From CAYFPS01 sp964345075 (GTDB lineage: Bacteria > CAIWAD01): 63,819 nt of DNA. Position numbers and translations under genes: made by a program. Of the stretch, positions 34,448-44,587 are shown piece after piece. Positions within the stretch are counted from its first letter, which is position 1. Every line of letters starts with the position of its first letter. Under the pieces are notes generated by a model. That model saw only the letters and a list, made by a program, of their open reading frames with translations. It had not been told where the DNA came from and did not search any database. The stretch lies in NCBI GenBank assembly GCA_964345075.1, contig CAYFPS010000017.1, positions 1 through 63,819 on the forward strand, written 5' to 3'.

Positions 34448-36510
34448 GGGGCCTCACCGTGCAGTTTCTGATTCAACAGGGCGATCATCTTCTGCGCGCG
34501 ACGGCGACCACGCTGGCCGTCCCTGCCTCGATAGCTGTTTGAAAGCTCATGATCCAGCACACGCGCCTTGCGGTCGTCCAGCCAGTAAAGGTCAAGCACC
34601 TCCAGCAGGTACGAGCGAATGCCCTCATCGTATACGGGACAGAAGGCCTCAACGCGGCGGTCGAGGTTTCGTGGCAGCAGATCGCCACTTCCCATGTAGA
34701 CGAGATCCTGACCTCCATGGTGGAAGTGCATCAGGCGGCTGTGCTCAAGAAAGCGATCAATCATGGCCATGGCTTTGGTGCTTTGCCTGCTTTCTGGGCG
34801 CATGCTGAACATGCCGCGGACATTCAGCCGCAATTCTACACCCGCTTCTTCCGCCTCATAGAGCAGGTCGATAATGGGGTAGTCAGCCAGATTGTTGTTC
34901 TTGATCTGGATCAGTGCCGGTCGACCTTCTCTTGCTTCCGCGATTTCGTGACGGATCACCGCTTCAATGGGGCTGCGCGTGTTCCAGGGGCTGACCAGCA
35001 TGTGTTCGAACTTCAACTGCAGGTAGGTCTTTTCAAAGAAGCGGAAGATCTGCTCGACCTCGCGCGTGATACGCGGATCGGCCGTCATCATCAGCAGATC
35101 CTCAAAGACTTGAGCCGTGTCCTCGTTGAAGTTGCCCGTACCCACGCATGCCACCTGCTGCAGAGATTTGCCGTGATAGCGCTCGATCAGGGCGAGCTTG
35201 GAATGCACCTTCAAGCCCTGCACCCCGATGATCACTTCGATGCCCTCTTCACGCAGGCGCTCGGCCCAGTGGATGTTGGCTTCCTCATCAAATCTGGCCT
35301 GCAGTTCGACCACCGCCGTCACCTGCTTGCCATTGCGCCTTGCCGTAATCAGGCTGCGAATGATGTCCGAGTTGCGAGCCAGCCTGTAGAGTGTGGTCTG
35401 AATCCGTGATACTTTTGGATCCAGAGCAGCTTCCCGCATCAGGTCAACAAACTGGCTGAAAGGATTGTAGGGGAAGTGAAGCAGTCGGTCGCTCTTGCGC
35501 ACTTCACTCAAAATGGAATCGGTTTCGGGAATGGCCTTGTGGCGTATCACGGGCGCTGGACCGTAGCGCAGGCTGCGCGGACCCACCAGCGGAAAGCGAA
35601 TCAGGTCGCTGCGATTGTGATAGCGGCCTCCGGGCAACAGAGTGTCCTGTCCTCCCAGCTTGAGCTTCTTGCTGAAGAAGTTGAGCAGATCCTCGGGCAG
35701 GGCCTCATCGTATACGAAGCGCACGGGCTGTCCGTGTTCGCGCTGTTTGATGCTGGCGGCAAGTTTCGCGCTGAAGCTCTTCGTCAGGTCGTCGTCCAGA
35801 TCCAGTTCTGCATCCCGCGTGAGCTTGATGGTCCAGGCTTCCAGCTGATCATGCTTGAAGAGCGCGAAAACCGAAGGCAGCATCATCCTGACAATGTCAT
35901 CCACAATGATCAGGGTCGTTTCCCGCCCGCCGCCCGGCAGCACAACAAAGCGCTCCAGCGAATGGGGCAGCTCGATCAGGGCCAGCCTTTGCTTGCGCTT
36001 GCCAACAGAGTCGCTCATGCGCACGGCCAGATAAATGTCGCCGTCCTGCAGTTCGGGCATGGGGTCGTTGCGCTTAAGCAGCAGGGGACTTAGCTCGGCG
36101 CGTATCTCGCGATTGAAATAGTCGATCAGCCAACTGCGCTGTGATTCAGTCAACTGGCTCTCATTGACAATGCTGATATCCCTGGCGGCAAGCTCTGCAA
36201 TCAGCTGGTCGTAGGTGCGATTGTAAATGGCGTGGAGCTGCTTGACCCGCTTCATCACCTGGTTCAGGACCTGCTGCGGATCGTGGTGAATCAGTTTGCG
36301 GGCGCGGGCTCCCATTTCCGCCAGACGATGCAGGGTGGCCACCCTGACGCGAAAGAACTCATCCAGGTTCGATGAATAGATGCCCAGAAAGCGAATGCGC
36401 TCGATCAGCGGAACAGTTTCATCCTGCGCTTCCTGCAGTACGCGCGCGTTGAAGGCCAGCCAGCCAAGCTCCTTGGGCAGATAACGCTTCTGAAGTTCCG
36501 CCTCGGTCAT
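34444..36510 (-). CDS. ppk1: Polyphosphate kinase 1
   Basis: Makes polyphosphate from ATP, reversibly. 688 residues with all four domains. The N-terminal region reads LPKELGWLAFNARVLQEA and SSNLDEFFRVRVATL; the catalytic domains carry LKVHSKLALIERY with the phosphorylated His, VGTGNFNEDTAQVFEDL and the closing SGDLLPRNLDRRVE block. ATG at 36510 with GGAGG upstream; the longer frame is not supported. Transcribed with ppx. Confidence 0.95.
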   Translation of the reverse strand: MTEAELQKRYLPKELGWLAFNARVLQEAQDETVPLIERIRFLGIYSSNLDEFFRVRVATLHRLAEMGARARKLIHHDPQQVLNQVMKRVKQLHAIYNRTYDQLIAELAARDISIVNESQLTESQRSWLIDYFNREIRAELSPLLLKRNDPMPELQDGDIYLAVRMSDSVGKRKQRLALIELPHSLERFVVLPGGGRETTLIIVDDIVRMMLPSVFALFKHDQLEAWTIKLTRDAELDLDDDLTKSFSAKLAASIKQREHGQPVRFVYDEALPEDLLNFFSKKLKLGGQDTLLPGGRYHNRSDLIRFPLVGPRSLRYGPAPVIRHKAIPETDSILSEVRKSDRLLHFPYNPFSQFVDLMREAALDPKVSRIQTTLYRLARNSDIIRSLITARRNGKQVTAVVELQARFDEEANIHWAERLREEGIEVIIGVQGLKVHSKLALIERYHGKSLQQVACVGTGNFNEDTAQVFEDLLMMTADPRITREVEQIFRFFEKTYLQLKFEHMLVSPWNTRSPIEAVIRHEIAEAREGRPALIQIKNNNLADYPIIDLLYEAEEAGVELRLNVRGMFSMRPESRQSTKAMAMIDRFLEHSRLMHFHHGGQDLVYMGSGDLLPRNLDRRVEAFCPVYDEGIRSYLLEVLDLYWLDDRKARVLDHELSNSYRGRDGQRGRRRAQKMIALLNQKLHGEAP

Positions 36511-36629
36511 AGGTCCTCCATTGGGAAGGCGGAAGGTACCAAGAGAAGGGCTTCGCATGGGGAAAAGCTCCAGTTAGAAGCCGCAAAATGACATCGTTTT
36601 GCAAGAATTCTGTGAAGGCGAATTCAAGT

Positions 36630-36645
36630 GAATTTTGATCAATTC
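36630..36645. promoter_or_regulatory. AT-rich palindrome upstream of marR
   Basis: A near-perfect dyad GAATTTTGATCAATTC centred on TTGATCAA (36635-36642), in an AT-rich stretch between divergent ppk1 and marR. MarR proteins commonly bind such dyads near their own promoters. It could serve either gene. Confidence 0.45.
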
Positions 36646-36749
36646 AATTAGAGCTGTAATGGATGACACGAATGATAATGTTGATGTACAATAGGATATT
36701 CAGTTTTGATGAGCTATAATAGTTAGAATTCAATGTAATTGGAGCGCAA

Positions 36750-37250
36750 ATGGACTCTGTCGAAATGATCCTGATCTCGTTAAGGCGCATGATCCGCGCT
36801 GTGGACCTGCACAGCAGGCGGCTGGCACGCGAGCATGGTTTGACCGTTCCGCAACTGGTTCTGCTTAAGGAAATCGACTGTGCGGACAAGCTGACGGTGG
36901 GCGAATTGGCCAAACGCAGCTCGATCAGTCAGGCGACCGTAACGAGTATTCTTTCGCGACTGATTGCGCGTGATCTTGTGATACAAGGTCCGGGAAAGGA
37001 CGACAAGCGTCGCCGGGAACTTTTGCTTACGGATAGCGGCCGGGAACTTCTGGCTGGCACACCGCCCCTGTTGAGCGACGAGTTCGCCCTGCGCTTCATG
37101 ACGCTGGCCACATGGGAGCAGCACATGATTCTGAGTTCCATGGAAAGGCTTGCGGATCTGATGGACGATCAGCAGCTGGATGCCGCTCCGCTGCTGACAA
37201 CCGGCCAGCTGAATCAGACTGAGACGCCGGTAAATGGAGAAACGTCATGA
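36750..37250 (+). CDS. MarR-family transcriptional regulator
   Basis: 166 residues with the winged-helix core: LTVPQLVLLKEID, VGELAKRSSISQATVTSILSRL and DDKRRRELLLTDSGREL. MarR dimers usually repress neighbouring genes and release DNA on binding a small molecule. It is the first gene of a four-gene run (regulator, GNAT, racemase, symporter) with ATGA-type overlaps, so it probably controls that amino-acid-related operon. TGGAG precedes the ATG. Confidence 0.88.
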   Translation: MDSVEMILISLRRMIRAVDLHSRRLAREHGLTVPQLVLLKEIDCADKLTVGELAKRSSISQATVTSILSRLIARDLVIQGPGKDDKRRRELLLTDSGRELLAGTPPLLSDEFALRFMTLATWEQHMILSSMERLADLMDDQQLDAAPLLTTGQLNQTETPVNGETS

Positions 37251-37702
37251 GTGACGAGACACGATTTGTCAAGGTGGATTCATGGTCGAATCTGCCTGCC
37301 GGAGTGGACGAAGAGCTTTTGGTGTCCTTTTTCCACACAACCATGGAGCCCTGGCAGGACACGCGCCCGGACGTATCACGGGCCCTGCACGATGCGCTGG
37401 ATGGAACAGCGGATAGAAATGGTGGCTTTCTGATGCTGGCCATGCAGGGCACTCAGCTGGCTGGCGGACTGCTGATGCTGGAAACAGGCATGAAGGGCTA
37501 CATCCCGGAGAACCTGCTGCTCTTTGTCAGCATTCAGCCGGAAATGCGCGGGCAGGGCCTGGGCAGACGACTGGTGGAAACATCATTGGCTGCCTGCAAA
37601 GGGCAGGTCAAGCTGCATGTGGATTTTGAGAATCCTGCCAAACGCCTCTATGAGCGACTTGGCTTCAAGCATGTCTATGCCGAGATGAGGCTGAAACGAT
37701 GA
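37247..37702 (+). CDS. GNAT-family N-acetyltransferase
   Basis: 151 residues. The acetyl-CoA loop is IQPEMRGQGLGRRLVE and the closing motif NPAKRLYERLGFKHVYAEM, both standard GNAT. The substrate is not evident. It is sandwiched by overlapping stops and starts between marR and a racemase-like gene, so an amine or amino acid substrate is plausible. Confidence 0.85.
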   Translation: MSDETRFVKVDSWSNLPAGVDEELLVSFFHTTMEPWQDTRPDVSRALHDALDGTADRNGGFLMLAMQGTQLAGGLLMLETGMKGYIPENLLLFVSIQPEMRGQGLGRRLVETSLAACKGQVKLHVDFENPAKRLYERLGFKHVYAEMRLKR

Positions 37703-38871
37703 CACGCCTGATTATCAACATCGACGCCCTGCGACACAATGTCCAGGTGATTGACGGCTGGATGAACGCCCACGGAGCCTCGTGGAGTGTTGTAACCAAG
37801 ATGCTCTGCGGTAACCGTGATGTGCTTCGCTCGCTGGAAATTCTGGGCGTGCGCAGTGTTGGTGACAGCCGCCTGCAGAATCTTGCGACCATTTCCGAAC
37901 TGATGCCGTCTGCCGAACGCTGGTACTTGCGGCTGCCGCACAAGAGTGAACTGGACTCGCTTTTGCAGCTGGCTGATGTCAGTCTGAACACCGAGCTGGA
38001 TGTAATACGCGAACTGGACGAGCGCGCTGGCAAGGCGGGTCTGCGTCACCGCGTGGTCATCATGATCGAGCTGGGCGATTTACGCGAGGGGATTCTGCCG
38101 GGTACACTGGTCGAGTTCTACAACAAGGTGCTCCATCTGGAACATCTGGATATCATCGGCATTGGCGCGAATATCGGCTGCCTGTCCGGGACAGTGCCCA
38201 GTGAGGACCAGCTGACACAGCTGGTGATGTACCGCGAACTGCTTGAACTCAAATTTCAGCGCAAGCTGCCGGTGATTTCCGTGGGTAGCAGCGTGGTGCT
38301 TCCGCTCCTGCTCGACAAGCGGATTCCCCGCGCTATTAATCACTGGCGGATCGGCGAGAGCCTCTTCCTCGGCACAGATATTCTGGGTGGCGGCGCGTTA
38401 CCCGGCCTGCGCGAGGATGCCTTTACTCTGGAAGCCGAGATTCTCGAGATCAAGAAAAAGGGACTGACGCCATTTGGCGAAATCCACGGAAGCATTGCTC
38501 CCTTTGAATTCAGCCAGCAGGAAGAGACGGCCCCGGGACAGCGTGGCTGGCGCGCGATCCTGTCTGTCGGACAGCTGGATACGGATGTCAACGGCCTTAG
38601 CTGCTGTGATGAAGGCATCATGATTGCTGGCGCATCCAGCGATGTGACGGTTGTGAATCTGGGTGATACAACCGGCGGTCTGGAAGTTGGTGATACACTT
38701 CGCTTCCGGCCCAACTACGGCAGCCTCGTTCGCCTGATGAACAGTCCCTACATCCCCACCGAAGTAAGGCCGCGCATTGGCGACTTCCGCGAAGATGTGC
38801 CCAAGGGCGGTGATGTTCACATTCCACCGGTCTTTCCAGATGGCACTCATCCGCTCGAGGTCAAAGCTTGA
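37699..38871 (+). CDS. Alanine/ornithine racemase-like PLP enzyme
   Basis: 390 residues of the fold III PLP family. VVTKMLCGNRDV holds the PLP lysine near residue 34. ADVSLNTELDVIREL, IMIELGDLREGI, IGANIGCLSG and ISVGSSVVLPLLL with RIGESLFLG follow the pattern of clostridial ornithine racemase rather than biosynthetic alanine racemase. The C-terminal part (GASSDVTVVNLGD, VGDTLRFRPNYGSLVRLMNSPY) also matches that branch. It is followed directly by a sodium symporter, suggesting uptake and racemisation of an amino acid. Substrate unproven. Confidence 0.8.
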   Translation: MTRLIINIDALRHNVQVIDGWMNAHGASWSVVTKMLCGNRDVLRSLEILGVRSVGDSRLQNLATISELMPSAERWYLRLPHKSELDSLLQLADVSLNTELDVIRELDERAGKAGLRHRVVIMIELGDLREGILPGTLVEFYNKVLHLEHLDIIGIGANIGCLSGTVPSEDQLTQLVMYRELLELKFQRKLPVISVGSSVVLPLLLDKRIPRAINHWRIGESLFLGTDILGGGALPGLREDAFTLEAEILEIKKKGLTPFGEIHGSIAPFEFSQQEETAPGQRGWRAILSVGQLDTDVNGLSCCDEGIMIAGASSDVTVVNLGDTTGGLEVGDTLRFRPNYGSLVRLMNSPYIPTEVRPRIGDFREDVPKGGDVHIPPVFPDGTHPLEVKA

Positions 38872-40295
38872 TTGAATTTTTCCGGGAACTGAGCTCCGCC
38901 GATCAGCTGCAATGGCTGATTTTGATCGCCTATATCAGCTTCATTTTCATCAAGGGCCTGCTGGTCAGCCGAAAGGTTGGTGATTCGGACGATTACCTGC
39001 TGGCTGGTCGCAATGTTGGTGCGCTGCTTCTCTTTACCACACTTGGTGCTACCGTGATCGGTGGCGGATACAGCGTTGGAGCCGTGGCACGCACCTATGA
39101 GTGGGGCCTGCTGATGGTGCTGATTTCCGTTGGCGGCTATCTGCACTTTGTCTTCAGTGGACTTGTGGTTGCTCCCCGCTTTCGTGAAGCCGAATTGTAT
39201 ACGGTGGCCGGCTATTTCAGTCATCGCTTTGATCACAATGTCAGGCGGGCGGCGCTGGTTCTATCGCTGCTCTTTTCGGTTTTCATTGTTGCAGCTCAGA
39301 TGGCTGCGATCGGTTCTGTGCTGGCTGATCTTGTTTCCGGTCTTGAGGGGAGCTCGGTACTTGGCTGGGCGATTTTCATCGGTGGATTGATTGTAATTGT
39401 TTACAGCGCGGCCGGTGGACTGATGGCCGTGATACATACCGACGTGTACCAGTTTGTGGTGCTCTTTGCCGGCTTTCTGCTGACGCTGGCTGTGATCACG
39501 CCCGATCTCGCAAGCAACTGGGGGCATGTGCGCGAGCAGCTCCCCGCCGAGTTCTTCATGCCTGATGGCGGCAAGGGCTGGCTCTTTCTTGTGTCGACCT
39601 TCCTGGCCTTCCTGATGGGCGAGACCTTTGCGCCCGGCTATGCAACGCGCTACTGCATCGGCAAGGACATTCGGCAGACACAGCTGGGCATTGCCGGGGT
39701 GGGCGTTGTGCTCAGCCTTGTCTTCCCTTTGATCCTGCTGGCCATTGCCGTATACGCGAGGCTCCATTTTCCCGGCATCGAGCCGCAGTTTGCCCTGGCA
39801 CGGGTGATCGATGAGCTGCACAACCCACTGATCAGCGGCCTGATGATCGCCGCCCTCTTAAGCGCCGTGATGTCTTCAGCGGACAGCGCGCTCAACTCCG
39901 CGACGACCATCTTTGTCAAGGATCTGCTGGAAGACGAAATGGGTCGGCGGGACATGAGCGACCAGCGCCGCCTGAAAATCGCCCGCGTCCTGACGGTGCT
40001 GCTGGGTCTGACCAGCATGCTGGTGGCCCTGCTCTTTCCCGACATCATTGGACTCCTGCTCTTCACCTATCACATCTGGGCGCCGGGAATCATCCTGCCA
40101 GTGGTGCTCGGTACGCTATCCAAAGAGCGCGGCGGGGCGATCAATCGCGCCGTGCTGGTTACAATGATTGTCTCGGTTGCCGCCACCATGCTCTACCGCT
40201 TCTTCCCGCTGGCCGAAAGCCTGGATCCAGCGGTTTTCGGTGTCGCTGTGTCCATCGTCATCTACAGCTTGATGCGGCTGCTTTTCAGGGATTGA
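38868..40295 (+). CDS. Sodium:solute symporter family transporter
   Basis: 475 residues with about 13 membrane helices. DDYLLAGRNVGALLLFTTLGATVIGGG is the N-terminal signature of the SSS family; GLMIAALLSAVMSSADSALNSATTIFVKD is the sodium-site helix. A TTG start at 38868 overlaps the racemase stop, with GAGG upstream. The substrate is probably a small organic ion or amino acid; the operon points to the racemase substrate. Confidence 0.88.
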   Translation: MIEFFRELSSADQLQWLILIAYISFIFIKGLLVSRKVGDSDDYLLAGRNVGALLLFTTLGATVIGGGYSVGAVARTYEWGLLMVLISVGGYLHFVFSGLVVAPRFREAELYTVAGYFSHRFDHNVRRAALVLSLLFSVFIVAAQMAAIGSVLADLVSGLEGSSVLGWAIFIGGLIVIVYSAAGGLMAVIHTDVYQFVVLFAGFLLTLAVITPDLASNWGHVREQLPAEFFMPDGGKGWLFLVSTFLAFLMGETFAPGYATRYCIGKDIRQTQLGIAGVGVVLSLVFPLILLAIAVYARLHFPGIEPQFALARVIDELHNPLISGLMIAALLSAVMSSADSALNSATTIFVKDLLEDEMGRRDMSDQRRLKIARVLTVLLGLTSMLVALLFPDIIGLLLFTYHIWAPGIILPVVLGTLSKERGGAINRAVLVTMIVSVAATMLYRFFPLAESLDPAVFGVAVSIVIYSLMRLLFRD

Positions 40296-40427
40296 TCAGA
40301 TAGGGTTAAAAACAGTTTAGAAATTGAACCGCAATTCTCGATTTTTGAAAAACCTGAACAAATTCAGGACAATCACTACTACATTTGGCACGAGAGCGTT
40401 ACTCTCACTTGCCGGACATGAGTATTA

Positions 40428-40445
40428 TGGTTCATTAATGAACCA
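40428..40445. promoter_or_regulatory. Perfect 18-bp palindrome upstream of the sensor kinase
   Basis: TGGTTCATTAATGAACCA reads the same on both strands. It lies in the 285-bp gap between the symporter and the histidine kinase, about 136 bases before the kinase start. It looks like an operator for a dimeric regulator; it is not followed by a T run, so a terminator is unlikely. Confidence 0.7.
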
Positions 40446-40580
40446 ATAAGCATGCCCGTATTGCCACTGTGGCCCCCCAGTCCGCCACATTGGCATTCTT
40501 CTTCCACAGCCGGGCAGTCTTCCCGCCCCCATGCTTTCTGTTTCCGGGTTGATTGAACGGCACAGATGGAGGATCATTCC

Positions 40581-42794
40581 ATGCTGCGTCTTCGAAACCT
40601 GAAGCTCAGGGCAAAATTGATCTCCGGCTTCTTGCTGCTGCTTGTCCTTCTTGGTATTCCCCTTGTCACCAGTCTCCTTGGTCTGCGCCAGATCGGCGAC
40701 CAGCTAAGCGACACGATCAGCACTCGCACGGAGGCTTTGCAGAAGAGCGCGCGCCTGCACCGCAATGTCTTTGAGCTGCGCACGCAGGAGAAGGCCCTTC
40801 TGCTGACAGATGGACCCGGAGAGCTTAGTGACGCTCTGGGTCGCATTGACTCGGTTCGTGCAGAGGCCAATGAGCGTCTGGCGGAGCTGGGCACGCTGGG
40901 TGAAAGTGCCGAAGTCAAGGAGCTCTTTCAGGATTTCAAACAGGATTTTCGGCGCTATCTGGGGGTGCTGGAGAAAAACAGCGACCTCGTCGACAGTGGC
41001 AAGGTACAGCAGGACATCACGCTCAGCCGCACCAATGGCAATGCGCTGGACGCCTCCGGAGTGTTGCTCTGGGACTGGGATATGGTTACGGACAGGATTG
41101 TGTTGATGGGAGGAGGCGATCATCCCATTGGCAGAATCTTTGAACATGCAAGCAATTTGAATCGTGAGTCATGGCTTCAGTTTGTGCACCCCGATGATGT
41201 AGAACTGAAGGGACAGATGCTGGCCGCTCACCTGGACTATGGCGCTGCCTGCTTCGAATGCGAACTAAGGCTCCGTGCCAAGGACGATCAGTGGATCTGG
41301 GTCTTCGAACGTGGCGTTGTGATTGAATATCGTGATGACGGCACGCCCCTGCGCATGGCCGGAACCCTGCTGGATGTGACAGAGCGCAAGCGCGCAGAAG
41401 AAGAGCGGGCCCGTGTTACACGCGCCGAAGCAGAGAGCCAGGCGAAGAGTCGTTTTCTGGCGAGCATGAGCCACGAAATGTGGACACCACTCAATGCAAT
41501 TCTTGGTTATGCCCAGTTGATGAAACACGAAAGCGGCTTAAGTGAGCGGCAGCGTGATTCATTGTCTACGATTGTGCGAAGTGGCGACCATCTGCTTTCA
41601 CTCATCAACGAAGTGCTGGATATGGCCCGCATCGAGAGTGGAACACTACCCGTCACGCTTTCTGAAGTCAAACTGCGTGAGCTCCTGGTAGACATCGAGC
41701 GCATGTTTCGGTTAAAGGCGCAGGAACGGGGCTTAATGCTCAGGCTGACCGGTGTAGAGCAACTGCCACGCAGCATTCATTCCGATGCCCGGAAGATTCG
41801 CCAGGTTCTGATCAATCTGCTGGGAAACGCCATGAAGTTCACCGAAGCAGGCGAAATCACACTGGAGGCAGATTGTATCACCTGTGTTGATGACAAGGTT
41901 GAATTATCCATTAGCGTCTGTGATACAGGTATTGGCATTGCGGAAAAGGACATCGAAGCCATTTTTGAGTCCTTTGTGCAGACAGAGGATGGAAGCCGCC
42001 GCTCCGGAGCCGGACTTGGGCTGGCGGTCAGTTGACAGCTGGCTCGCGCAATTGGTGGTGATGTTACAGCGAGCAGCCAGCGTGGAGTGGGCAGCCGTTT
42101 TGTGTTTACACTGGTAGCCACCTCTACACATGTCAACGATGTTGCGGGAACGGCTGACAGGGTTGTTGTCGGTCTGGACTCTTCCAGTCGCGATCTGGGA
42201 ATTCTCGTATACGACACACGGCCAGAACATCGACTCGTACTGTTACGCATGCTTGACTCAATCGGCTTTATCGTGAATGATGCTGACACGCTGCCCGAGC
42301 TGCTGGCAGCATGCAGGAAGGACAAGCCTTCACTGATCATTTACAGCCTTTCTGCAGCCGAAAGCTCTCTTCAGGATCTGGAGCAGCTTTCCCGTGACTG
42401 TTCAGAGGGTCAAATCCCGATTCTGGCGATCGTCAGCAACGATCTGCATCTGGATGTTGTCTCGAACCTGACGCAGGGTGTGCTTGTCATGCCCATCCAC
42501 GAGACAGAACTCTACGATGCTGTGGGACAGCTGGCCAACGTGCACTATGTCTGGAGCGGCAACAATGATGAAGCCGAAGAGCGGGAGCGCTCCAGGGATG
42601 ATCAGGCCATCAGGGAACTTCCGAATGAGGTCAAGGAGCGTGTGACACAGGCTGTTGAGGACGGTTTGACCGACGAAATCGCAGAGTTGATCGCAAGTCT
42701 TGCCGATGAGTCACCCCGCGCGGCAGCCCGCATGCAGCTGCTAGCCCGCAACTTCGATTACGAACTGCTGCTGGAACTGCTCTCGCCCTCGTAG
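40581..42794 (+). pseudogene. Hybrid sensor histidine kinase interrupted by an in-frame TGA
   Basis: Reading through one stop gives a 737-codon kinase. It has a membrane helix near 12-35, a periplasmic or coiled part, a PAS domain (about 155-275), a HisKA box MSHEMWTPLNAI and ATPase boxes NLLGNAMKFTE, DTGIGI and GAGLGLAVS. The TGA at 42033-42035 replaces the Arg expected in GLGLAVSRQLA; coding continues in frame with QLARAIGGDVTASSQRGVGSRFVF, then a receiver-like domain. The H-box has Trp where Arg is standard (CGG to TGG), and the stop fits CGA to TGA. The receiver lacks the acidic pair (LVYDTRP) and the phospho-acceptor Asp. GGAGG supports the ATG at 40581. Translation restart at 42087 is possible. 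Confidence 0.8.
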
Positions 42795-42914
42795 CAGCTC
42801 CACGCGCCCATATTCACCAGCGGCCTGCAGGGCTGGCACGAGCCTGCCCAACCATTCCGTGACATTCACTCCTACCGGCTTGTGGTATTTTCGGTGATCA
42901 ATCGAGGATCCCCC

Positions 42915-44501
42915 ATGAAGGCCTTGCTGCGCTTTTCGCGCTGGTTACATAAGACTATCGGGCTTGCCCTGCTGCTTTATCTGGTCTGGATGTCCTTTTC
43001 CGGGATTGGTCTGAACCATCCGGAGTGGACACTGGGCTGGGAAATGCCCAGCTGGCTTAGCCCTTCGCAATATGATCACGCCGACTGGAATCGTGGAACA
43101 CTGAAGGATGCGCTGGAGCTCCCCGGTGGTGATCGGCTGCTGGCAGGCGAGAGAGGCATCTATTTGCAGCGAAATGGCCAACTCCATGTGGAGGAGGCCA
43201 TGGCAGGCGAGTTTCCAGACGCTATACGCCTTCGTCCAGTGCATGATCTTGCGCTCGCTGGCGGGCAGGTCTATGCAGCCGGGGACGCGGGTCTGTATCA
43301 CGCATCCATTCAGACACTCAGGTGGATAAGGCTGGAATTGCCCGCGGGGATCAGCGTTTGTAATACGCTGATTGAGGAGCAGAACGAGCTTGTCGTGATT
43401 CACTCCTCGGGTGCTTTCACATTGAATGTTATGGATCAGAGTCTGCGCGAACTTGCTTTGCCTCGTGATACAGATCGTGATCGATTGAGCATGGTGCACT
43501 GGGTCTTTCATCTTCATGACGGGCGAGTTTGGGGGTTGGCTGGCAAAGTGCTGATGGATCTTGCTGGATTGAGTCTGATTTTCCTCGCTTTCGGATCTAT
43601 CTGGATCTGGTTCTTTCCAAAGCTTGTCCGGCGCAGAAAAGGCAAATCAATTCCAGTTATGGGAAGACAGCTGTTTCGCTGGCTACTCAAGCATCATTTG
43701 AAAATTGGCATCTGGGCGCTACCAGTCTTTTTGCTTCTTGGCGCGACTGGATTTTTCATGCGCCCGCCGACACTTCTTCTGATTGCTAACCGAGAAGTGC
43801 CGCGCTGGCTTTATCCTGGCCCCTTGCCGCAGAGCCCCTGGCACGAATCGATTCAGGCTGGACTGATCGATCATGCAAGGGATCGCCTCTGGCTTTCGGC
43901 TGATGGCCTGTGGAGTGCCGCCATTGAGCGTGATACTGCTGGATGTATCACGGCAATCGGCAAGTTCGCGCCTGACAGTCTGGCCGCGCCGATCTTTATC
44001 ATGGGGCCGACCGTTTTCAAGGAGGACAAGCCGGGCTCCTTTCTTGTGGGCTCCTATTCGGGACTCTTTCGCACAGCGCCTGATTCACACAAATCAATCG
44101 ACGCATTGAGTCTTCAGCCAGCGCATGAAATCAACACAATGAAGCCCGGCGAAAACATGTGCGCCGGTCTGGTGAAGTTGGGGGATCGCTGGTGGATGAG
44201 CGATCACAAAGGCGCTCCCAGACCACTTGCTCTGCCCGGCGAAGCCTATGGCGAAGCATGGGGCACCCATGGAGAGCCAACCAGTCCGGAGGCCTTTCAA
44301 AGAGCGGGACTTTCCTTCTGGAACTGGTGTTTCGAGCTGCACAATGGCCGACTTTTCAGGGACTGGATCGGTCCCTTTTACCTGCTTGTGACACCGCTGG
44401 GTGCCCTGCTTTTTGTCCTGCTCAGCCTTACAGGCTTGATCGACTGGCTGAGGAGGCGATCGTCCAGGAAGGCTCAATCATGTGACCCACTGCACGATTG
44501 A
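42915..44501 (+). CDS. PepSY-associated membrane protein
   Basis: 528 residues. It starts FSRWLHKTIGLALLLYLVWMSFSGIGLNHP, the typical first helix of PepSY-TM proteins. It has further helices near 215-240, 275-295 and 490-515, and two large outside segments. The first (about 45-190) has propeller-like repeats (GDRLLAGERGIYLQRNGQ, GQVYAAGDAGLYH). Such proteins are often linked to metal or heme reduction; here the role is unknown. It ends in a basic cytoplasmic tail. The ATG at 42915 has GAGG upstream. Confidence 0.72.
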   Translation: MKALLRFSRWLHKTIGLALLLYLVWMSFSGIGLNHPEWTLGWEMPSWLSPSQYDHADWNRGTLKDALELPGGDRLLAGERGIYLQRNGQLHVEEAMAGEFPDAIRLRPVHDLALAGGQVYAAGDAGLYHASIQTLRWIRLELPAGISVCNTLIEEQNELVVIHSSGAFTLNVMDQSLRELALPRDTDRDRLSMVHWVFHLHDGRVWGLAGKVLMDLAGLSLIFLAFGSIWIWFFPKLVRRRKGKSIPVMGRQLFRWLLKHHLKIGIWALPVFLLLGATGFFMRPPTLLLIANREVPRWLYPGPLPQSPWHESIQAGLIDHARDRLWLSADGLWSAAIERDTAGCITAIGKFAPDSLAAPIFIMGPTVFKEDKPGSFLVGSYSGLFRTAPDSHKSIDALSLQPAHEINTMKPGENMCAGLVKLGDRWWMSDHKGAPRPLALPGEAYGEAWGTHGEPTSPEAFQRAGLSFWNWCFELHNGRLFRDWIGPFYLLVTPLGALLFVLLSLTGLIDWLRRRSSRKAQSCDPLHD

Positions 44502-44587
44502 GGGATGTATCTTGGCGGATTGGCAGGTAGCACTCAGCGGGCAAGGGGCTCGGTTGATTGCCGCCAGCATAACCGACAGGTATCAGC

